From Desulfurococcaceae archaeon (GTDB lineage: Archaea; Thermoproteota; Thermoprotei_A; Sulfolobales; Desulfurococcaceae): 64,000 nt of DNA. The stretch spans positions 1 to 64,000 of the forward strand of contig JAPWUD010000003.1 in the NCBI GenBank assembly GCA_028275705.1, given 5' to 3'. Shown here one piece after another: positions 61,095-64,000 of this stretch. Each line of letters begins with the position of its first letter. Position 1 is the stretch's first letter. The position numbers and the translations under genes are program-made. The notes beneath the pieces were generated by a model that made no database searches, had not been told where the DNA came from, and worked only from the letters and a program-made list of their open reading frames with translations.

Positions 61095-61724
61095 CTAAGC
61101 TGTCGTAGTGGTTTGCCCAGTACTTGGAGTTGGCAGGGCTTTCGGTAACTCTGCGAATCTCTCCCTCATCTTCTGCTCTGCGACAATCTTTGCCTCTTCT
61201 AGTATCTTCTTTGCCTCTACGTCTACGCCTACATCTACACTTATACCGAGGTCTGCCATTGACTCTCCCATAGCGGTTTCCAGCTCCCTCACGGCAACCT
61301 GTAGATCGATCCAAACGTCTGGAGCAATGTTCTTGACTATCCCCACAGCCTCCCTCATTACTCCAATTACTGGTGCAACCTCGTTGACTGCACCTCCATA
61401 GATCAAGAACGTCTCGAGTTTTAGTGATGCGTGCTCTAGTGCATACTGGACTGTTAAGAGCTGCTTACTAATCTTTCTAATCTCAGCTACTTCACCAGCG
61501 TACATCTTTGCCCTAGTCTCATCCTTCTTCATTAAGGCATCTACAATGTTCTCGAATAGAATCTTATCTCTCTCAGATAATTTCTCAATGTAGTTGTTTA
61601 TTCTACCCATAGCGGTTTTAAGCCTGTACTGTGCGAGTATAACCTTCTTCTCCATGGAGTCCTCCTGATTTGTGAACAACTTCTTGATCTTATCCCCTAT
61701 AGTCTCCTCCTTCCTCCAAGCCAT
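61095..61724 (-). CDS. ESCRT-III-like CdvB paralog
   Basis: A 209-residue Snf7/CdvB-type protein: a basic first helix (KIKKLFTNQEDSMEKKVILAQYRLKTAMGRINNYI in parts), then helices with ERDKILFENIVDALMKKDETRAKMYAGEVAEI and LLTVQYALEHASLKLETFL, ending in a linker to a Pro/Thr-rich tail. Archaeal ESCRT-III proteins cut membranes at cell division. There is no cdvA or cdvC beside it, so it is likely one of the accessory paralogs. The upstream TATA-like CTTTAAAAGCC is at about 61760, just before an IS605 remnant. Confidence 0.9.
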   Translation of the reverse strand: MAWRKEETIGDKIKKLFTNQEDSMEKKVILAQYRLKTAMGRINNYIEKLSERDKILFENIVDALMKKDETRAKMYAGEVAEIRKISKQLLTVQYALEHASLKLETFLIYGGAVNEVAPVIGVMREAVGIVKNIAPDVWIDLQVAVRELETAMGESMADLGISVDVGVDVEAKKILEEAKIVAEQKMRERFAELPKALPTPSTGQTTTTA

Positions 61725-61794
61725 ACATTTATCCCGTAAAGGCTATCGCAATTGATAGGCTTTTAAAGCCCTGGAGCGTTCCGTAATCAAGGTA

Positions 61795-61837
61795 TTTTGC
61801 AACTGAAAGCCCACCTTAAAAGGCGGGGTTGGAGGTG
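61795..61837 (-). repeat. Orphan IS605-type right-end remnant
   Basis: On the minus strand, CACCTCCAACCCCGCC then TTTTAAGGTGGGCTTTCAGTT GCAAAA (read as two parts) matches the right end near 49252 in the hairpin and in GCTTTCAGTTG. No transposase ORF is next to it. It lies 35-75 bases upstream of the predicted cdvB-type promoter. Confidence 0.65.
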
Positions 61838-61872
61838 AAAGCTTATAAACATTCACTATTTACTGATTTTTG

Positions 61873-62067
61873 GTGATAAGCATTAAAGTCTTTGAGCCAG
61901 TGGCGGTGATAAACAGTTTATTAATAACCCCGAGTCCTAGTTTGGATAGGGGTAATTTGCCGGAGACTCGGCTTGGGATTAAATCACGAAAACAGGGGGA
62001 TGTAATCCTAAACCTTCCAGCACTAGCAAGAATCCACACTATTCACGGCGGGGAGGAGGTCAGTTGA
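61873..62067 (+). CDS. Small protein of unknown function
   Basis: A 64-residue ORF; I do not recognise it. A TATA-like CTTATAAAC (61841-61849) places transcription start near 61870, so GTG 61873 would be leaderless. Its stop overlaps the start of the next gene in TTGA, and the two look like a coupled pair. It contains an Asp/Asn/Leu mixture with no clear motif (SPSLDRGNLPETRLG). Confidence 0.5.
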   Translation: MISIKVFEPVAVINSLLITPSPSLDRGNLPETRLGIKSRKQGDVILNLPALARIHTIHGGEEVS

Positions 62068-62351
62068 GTATAGAGCAGTATGTAACCTGCACAGAGAACT
62101 GCACTCTGAGATATGTTGAAGCAATGGCGATGATAGGTCTACTACAAGAAGCCCGTGTAGATAACTGTGAAAAACCCCGCTTCAAGAGAATAATTGCTAC
62201 ACTATATAATGGTCGATTAGTTTCAACTATGTGTTACTTCGAGGACGAGGTACACCACTCCATTAGAATAATACAATTCTACATTAATCTAGCCAGGAAA
62301 AACAACGCTATTGGAAAACTCGCCATAGTTGAGGCGAAGCGGGAGGAGTAA
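62064..62351 (+). CDS. Small protein of unknown function
   Basis: A 95-residue ORF, TTG start behind GGGAGGAGG. Three cysteines near the N-terminus (CTENCTLRY, DNCEKP) and a mixed helical/beta C-terminus (HHSIRIIQFYINLARK). I do not recognise a family. Coupling to the preceding 64-residue ORF supports both being real. Confidence 0.6.
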   Translation: MSIEQYVTCTENCTLRYVEAMAMIGLLQEARVDNCEKPRFKRIIATLYNGRLVSTMCYFEDEVHHSIRIIQFYINLARKNNAIGKLAIVEAKREE

Positions 62352-62382
62352 ACTTAATTAATCCAAGTAAGCATGAAAAAAC

Positions 62383-62437
62383 ATGATGATGAGCGGTATT
62401 ACCAGTGATTAGTGAACGGGCCCCAGAGGCTGAGTTG
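62383..62437 (+). ncRNA. Box C/D sRNA, likely 16S-rRNA guide
   Basis: C box ATGATGA (62386-62392), 12-nt guide GCGGTATTACCA, D'-like GTGA, 3-nt spacer, C'-like GTGAACG (62412-62418), 11-nt guide, D box CTGA (62430-62433). The inner boxes are degenerate but the spacing is right. The first guide contains GGTATTACC, complementary over nine bases to the universal 16S helix-18 sequence GGUAAUACC (E. coli 529-537). A TATA-like AACTTAATTAA lies about 25 bases upstream. Confidence 0.7.
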
Positions 62438-62463
62438 GAATTTGATATACAGGGGGTTTTAAA

Positions 62464-62670
62464 TTGCCGAGCACTATTCCAATGACGATGACTAGTTCTC
62501 CTTATACGTCGACAAATACACAGTCCCAGACAGGTTTTAGTGGAGGATGCGATTTCATATTACTTGTCGTCTTAATGGCCTCGATCGCTATATCCCTAAT
62601 AGTTATTTTGCTTGATTGGAGGATGAGTAAGAAGCGGAGCACTAGTACTAGAAGAGAACTCTATTCTTAG
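62464..62670 (+). CDS. Small single-span membrane protein, unknown
   Basis: A 68-residue protein with a Ser/Thr-rich N-terminus (STIPMTMTSSPYTSTNTQSQ), one transmembrane helix (about residues 30-50) and a basic tail (MSKKRSTSTRRE). GGGGG precedes the TTG start. It could be a secreted-side anchored protein; no family is recognised. Confidence 0.5.
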   Translation: MPSTIPMTMTSSPYTSTNTQSQTGFSGGCDFILLVVLMASIAISLIVILLDWRMSKKRSTSTRRELYS

Positions 62671-62686
62671 TGGACATTGGTTAATT

Positions 62687-63640
62687 TTACCTCTCTGTTT
62701 TTACACTATTTGCTAGGTGTGATCCATCACAGCTTGGGGCACTATGGAAGTCCAGGAATCCCTCTCTACATGTTGCATAAGTTAGGTTGTGTTTTTTAGC
62801 TTGCTTAATTACTGGTTCTAGTAGTTGCCTTCTCATATTGGATGGTAGGTAGTAGTATCCGTGTATGAATACCCCCTTCTCTCTGAATAACTCACTTATT
62901 CTCCAACCTACTCCATCTGGGAGCCTGCTTCTCAGTCTCTTCAAGCTATCCCACTTCGCTTTATAAGTAGATGTAACTATGTGTTGTGCTCCAGCATCAG
63001 CTACTGTATCAACGAGTTCTAATAATTCTCCGGGGTCGTCGTTTATAAATGGTATTATGGGGTCTACACGTACACCCACGGGTACTCCATGCTCTGCGAG
63101 TATTCTTAGTGATTTAAGTCTATCACGGGGGTCTGGGGCTCCCGGCTCTATTGTCTTAGCTAATTCGCTATTTAGAGTAGTAATGGTGAGCATTACAGCG
63201 CTGTTTGAGTTTGCGAGAATATCAATGTCTCTCACAACTATATCCGACTTCGTAGTTATGAGTATTCTAAATCCACCTCCACTCAATAGCTCTAGGGCTT
63301 TCCTCGTGAGACCCATGAGCTTCTCTATTGGGGGGTATGGGTCACTACTAGTGCTTAGCTCTATGATAGAGCCTCTGGGTATTACTGAAATGTCCCTTGC
63401 GAGCTTCACGAGTAGTCTCTCCTTTGGTCTACTAGGTTTTAATCCAATATACGATGTAGCATAGCAGTAGAGGCAGTAGTGGCTACAACCCGTGTAAGGG
63501 TGTAGACTATACTTCCTTGGACAAGTACATAGAGGAGACTTCCACGGGTCAAACTCCCTAACAACACTTAGATTCTTCAATGGAGTCAACACCGTGAATA
63601 GAGAGGTGTACCCCGCCCGACCGACCTCCTTCATCTTCAT
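62687..63640 (-). CDS. SplB-like radical SAM protein
   Basis: A 317-residue radical SAM protein with CSHYCLYCYATSYI (CxxxCxxC) following an N-terminal LCTCPRKYSLHPYTG segment, in the SplB (spore photoproduct lyase) superfamily. Lyases of spores need a distal Cys (residue 141 in B. subtilis) that I cannot place here, so substrate is open; many archaeal members are of unknown function. Convergent with the small membrane gene and divergent from PHI. Confidence 0.85.
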   Translation of the reverse strand: MKMKEVGRAGYTSLFTVLTPLKNLSVVREFDPWKSPLCTCPRKYSLHPYTGCSHYCLYCYATSYIGLKPSRPKERLLVKLARDISVIPRGSIIELSTSSDPYPPIEKLMGLTRKALELLSGGGFRILITTKSDIVVRDIDILANSNSAVMLTITTLNSELAKTIEPGAPDPRDRLKSLRILAEHGVPVGVRVDPIIPFINDDPGELLELVDTVADAGAQHIVTSTYKAKWDSLKRLRSRLPDGVGWRISELFREKGVFIHGYYYLPSNMRRQLLEPVIKQAKKHNLTYATCREGFLDFHSAPSCDGSHLANSVKTER

Positions 63641-63757
63641 CTCCCGGGTGGGATTTCTAGAGGTGTGAGGGGGCGGGGTTGTTTATAGCTTAGTGTCTAC
63701 CTGGCTAATAAGTATTATTTATAATAGCTTTGTAGATTAGATATTTGAGGGAATTAG

Positions 63758-64000
63758 ATGGTTTCTGGGCCTACTCGGGATGCTGTTATACAGATTGTGG
63801 ACTATGTCTCGAAGGCTATTGAGTTAATTAGTGATAGTGAGAAAGACTCTATGATAGACCTCTTGTTGAATGCGAGGAAGGAGGGTAGGAGAATATTTGT
63901 TGTTGGCGCTGGGAGGAGTGGTTTAGTTGCAAAGGCTTTTGCTATGAGGCTTACACACATGGGCTTCGACGTGTATGTTATCGGAGAAACCATTACCCCA
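63758..64000 (+). CDS. 6-phospho-3-hexuloisomerase, 3' end outside window
   Basis: The first 81 residues are visible. VGAGRSGLVAKAFAMRLTHMG is the SIS-domain phosphosugar motif, and the flanks match archaeal PHI (HxlB). It isomerises fructose 6-phosphate and hexulose 6-phosphate in the reverse ribulose monophosphate pathway, working with the HPS at 5616. ATG 63758 has GAGGG before it and a TATA-like TTTATAATA near 63718. The rest of the gene lies beyond base 64000. Confidence 0.88.
   Translation, partial: MVSGPTRDAVIQIVDYVSKAIELISDSEKDSMIDLLLNARKEGRRIFVVGAGRSGLVAKAFAMRLTHMGFDVYVIGETITP

Noticed and set aside
63802-63993. Minus-strand 63-residue ORF at the right edge
   Set aside because: It is antisense to the 6-phospho-3-hexuloisomerase gene.
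1-64000. CRISPR arrays, restriction-modification or toxin-antitoxin systems
   Set aside because: No regular repeat-spacer pattern, methylase or typical toxin pair was seen.

Overview
The window is a dense stretch of chromosome from an anaerobic, hyperthermophilic crenarchaeon (Thermoproteota), most likely of the order Desulfurococcales. The evidence is the crenarchaeal ribosomal proteins L38e and LX, aIF6, aIF2-beta and aIF1A, an ESCRT-III (CdvB-type) protein, CDC48, a hexulose-phosphate synthase/isomerase pair in place of a classical pentose phosphate route, an oxygen-sensitive ribonucleotide reductase as the only one seen, introns in seven of eight tRNA genes, and box C/D guide RNAs. Genes lie nose to tail. 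Many start at GTG or TTG behind a GGTG-type ribosome binding site, and I used that pattern to move several starts in the ORF track.

Layout. 1-1.0 kb: the 3' part of a TnpB-type IS605 gene. 1.0-19 kb: mostly metabolism and RNA modification (nicotinamidase family, a box C/D sRNA, glutamate dehydrogenase, prenyl synthase, formyl-THF cycloligase family, hexulose-phosphate synthase, TrpRS, a GlmS with an altered glutaminase site, ZPR1, a small Cren7-like basic protein, SufS, TtuA), then CDC48 directly behind tRNA-Val and tRNA-Trp. 19-30.5 kb: translation and RNA factors (NusA-like KH protein, TruD, Pth2, aEF1B, aIF1A-Rio1-Pno1, NMD3, aIF2-beta, a tRNA methylthiotransferase, AlaRS). 30.6-38.4 kb: a long minus-strand ribosomal/secretion supercluster (L12; L10-L1-L11-Spt5-SecE-FtsY-prefoldin-LX-aIF6-L31e-L39e-PDCD5-S19e-YhbY-Rpp21). 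38.5-44.7 kb: Nep1, then an anaerobic deoxynucleotide cluster (NrdD with an intein, NrdG-like activase, ThyX, Dcd). 45-52.6 kb: SfsA, a large unusual SF2 helicase, and FeoB/FeoA with a DtxR regulator and a visible operator. 52.7-64 kb: L38e, a PhoU-like regulator, translin, a second box C/D sRNA, glycosyltransferase, MBL nuclease, TatD-like hydrolase, AIR-synthase-like protein, CdvB paralog, several small unknown genes with a third box C/D sRNA, a SplB-like radical SAM enzyme, and the start of 6-phospho-3-hexuloisomerase.

The observations most worth following are: three box C/D sRNAs absent from the ORF track, plus a possible guide inside the tRNA-Trp intron; GlmS lacking both the N-terminal cysteine nucleophile and the oxyanion asparagine; two orphan IS605-type right ends that match each other past the hairpin; a probable DtxR operator on feoAB; an intein in NrdD whose homing endonuclease has lost one catalytic acid; 61 identical bases shared by the ends of the L10 and L12 genes; and a Cren7-like small protein. 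I found no clear new defence system or CRISPR array.
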